Part shown: positions 63,174 to 64,000 of the stretch, piece by piece | Position numbering within the stretch: the stretch's first letter is position 1 | Layout of the letters: every line of letters begins with the position of its first letter | DNA from: CAZKGE01 sp964636405 | GTDB taxonomy: Bacteria; Bacillota; Clostridia; Christensenellales; CAG-138 | DNA length: 64,000 nucleotides | Assembly: GCA_964636405.1 (NCBI GenBank) | Contig: CAZWSI010000011.1 | Coordinates: 3,451-67,450, forward strand | Direction: 5' to 3' | The notes under the pieces: model-generated | What the model saw: the letters and a program-made list of their open reading frames with translations, nothing else | What the model was told of the DNA's origin: nothing | Databases searched by the model: none | Made by a program: the position numbers and the translations under genes

Positions 63174-63270
63174 GCGCTCCCCATTTTTCAGTCGAATGTC
63201 CGCTTGCTAAAAATTATTCAGGAAGCATGATAATAAGTTAGACAAACCCGTTTTTCCTGTCGCTTACCTG

Positions 63271-63299
63271 TTTACAAAGCGCTTAGAATTGTGTATGAT
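63271..63299 (+). promoter_or_regulatory. Promoter of the PLP enzyme gene
   Basis: -35 TTTACA (63271-63276), 17-bp spacer, -10 TATGAT (63294-63299). Confidence 0.6.
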
Positions 63300-63319
63300 A
63301 GCGTCGTTATCAAAGGCAC

Positions 63320-63355
63320 GGCCATTGGCAATGCCATGGCCATCGACGTGGCCAT
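63320..63355 (+). promoter_or_regulatory. Hairpin and GGCCAT repeats in the leader of the PLP enzyme gene
   Basis: GGCCAT occurs at 63320, 63338 and 63350. Bases 63320-63341 fold as GGCCAT..GGC-AAT-GCC-ATGGCC with one bulged T. Possible operator or mRNA structure; no factor known. Confidence 0.4.
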
Positions 63356-63383
63356 ATTAATATCACGAACGGGAGAATTAGAC

Positions 63384-64000
63384 ATGATCGATCTGACCAA
63401 ACACCCGGAAGCCCTCCAGCGCAGCGTGAACCGTGCGCGCGAAAAAGGCATCATCATCCCGACCTTTGCCGAGATGCGCAACCCCGATCTGATTCCGCAA
63501 AAGATCAAGGACAAGCTGAAGAACGTGGGTCTGTGGGATATCAATCCCCTCAACCTGTTCCGCATCACCTGGCGCAATGAGCCCAAGGAAACCGGCGGCA
63601 CCTTCGGCGGTGTGAACTTTATCGAAATTCCCTCCGCGCTTTCGGGCGTGAAGGCGCGCATCATCCTGCTCACCGGCAAGTGGTTCCCCACGGGCTGCCA
63701 CAAGGTGGGCGCGTCCTTTGGCTGCCTTGCGCCGCGGCTTGTGACGGGGCAGTTCGATCCAACCTATCATAAGGCCGTTTGGCCCTCCACGGGCAACTAC
63801 TGCCGCGGCGGCGCGTATAATTCCGCGCTGCTTGCGTGCGATTCCATCGCCATTCTGCCTGCCGAGATGAGCCGCGAGCGCTTCGACTGGCTTAAGAAGG
63901 TCGCGGGCGAGGTCATCGCCACCCCCGGCTGCGAAAGCAACGTGAAGGAAATCTTCGACAAAACCTGGGAGCTGCGCACCACCCGCAAGGACGTAATGAT
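63384..64000 (+). CDS. Fold-type II PLP-dependent enzyme, N-terminal part (runs off window end)
   Basis: The first 205 residues of a cysteine-synthase/threonine-synthase-like enzyme. The PLP lysine lies in TGCHKVGASFGCL and the phosphate- or substrate-binding region reads PSTGNYCRGGAYNSAL. The N-terminal extension before the PLP site (about 110 residues) is longer than in cysteine synthase. Substrate not assignable; an amino-acid lyase or thiolase-type role is possible. GGGAGA precedes the ATG. Confidence 0.85.
   Translation, partial: MIDLTKHPEALQRSVNRAREKGIIIPTFAEMRNPDLIPQKIKDKLKNVGLWDINPLNLFRITWRNEPKETGGTFGGVNFIEIPSALSGVKARIILLTGKWFPTGCHKVGASFGCLAPRLVTGQFDPTYHKAVWPSTGNYCRGGAYNSALLACDSIAILPAEMSRERFDWLKKVAGEVIATPGCESNVKEIFDKTWELRTTRKDVM

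Overview
The window looks like chromosomal DNA from a GC-rich member of the Clostridia. The case rests on a T-box leader before valS, MutS2, RecX, an acpS/nnrD/alr neighbourhood, VanW and YhfC proteins, a GPH sugar symporter and selenium-cofactor genes. Strong AGGAGG ribosome sites and frequent 4-base ATGA overlaps support it. A Christensenellales-like gut bacterium would fit, but that is inference. No tRNA, rRNA, CRISPR array, transposase or prophage gene was seen; about 66 genes are called.

Layout. 1-568: start of valS behind its T-box leader (632-873). 905-12430: a tightly packed minus-strand run that probably starts at a promoter at 12491-12519: ABC-F ATPase, unknown protein, pyrimidine nucleoside phosphorylase, polA, coaE, lytic transglycosylase, lspA, RluA-type pseudouridine synthase and a DUF885 lipoprotein. 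12624-15050: an NlpC/P60 wall hydrolase, a radical SAM protein and a probable 6S RNA. 15083-22115: HAD phosphatase, proA, and the unit DUF819-galK-glmL-orr, which carries parts of ornithine metabolism without its mutase. 22269-26383: small membrane proteins, a TetR regulator, an AlkA-type glycosylase and an MFS transporter behind a shortened HTH gene. 26423-30843: an operon of response regulator, sensor kinase, HtrA protease and epimerase. 30967-39759: mutS2, amidohydrolase-alr, recX-acpS-nnrD and a VanW protein.

39855-47505 holds most of a selenium-cofactor gene set (cysteine-desulfurase-like enzyme, YedE, TusA-like, DUF3343, YqeB, SelD), interrupted by a Tim44-like zinc-ribbon protein, a small Cys-rich protein and an Fpg-like protein that lacks the catalytic proline. 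47717-52107: a four-gene minus operon (E2-fold protein, aldo/keto reductase, alpha/beta hydrolase, GPH symporter). 52211-54786: YhfC, a DUF3887 lipoprotein, and a sugar-ABC ATPase behind an unusual structured leader. 55068-64000: gap, a glycosyltransferase, PBP1A, a J-domain/DUF5685 pair, a MOSC protein, a DUF3810 protease and the start of a fold-type II PLP enzyme.

The most notable observations are two. First, a 149-bp MITE-like element is present twice (148/149 identical) with perfect inverted ends and perfect 10-bp target duplications. Both copies sit exactly 19 bp upstream of the -35 box of a minus-strand gene, in the same orientation. Second, five genes have an extended -10 promoter ending 6-7 nt before their ATG and no ribosome site, as expected of leaderless mRNAs.
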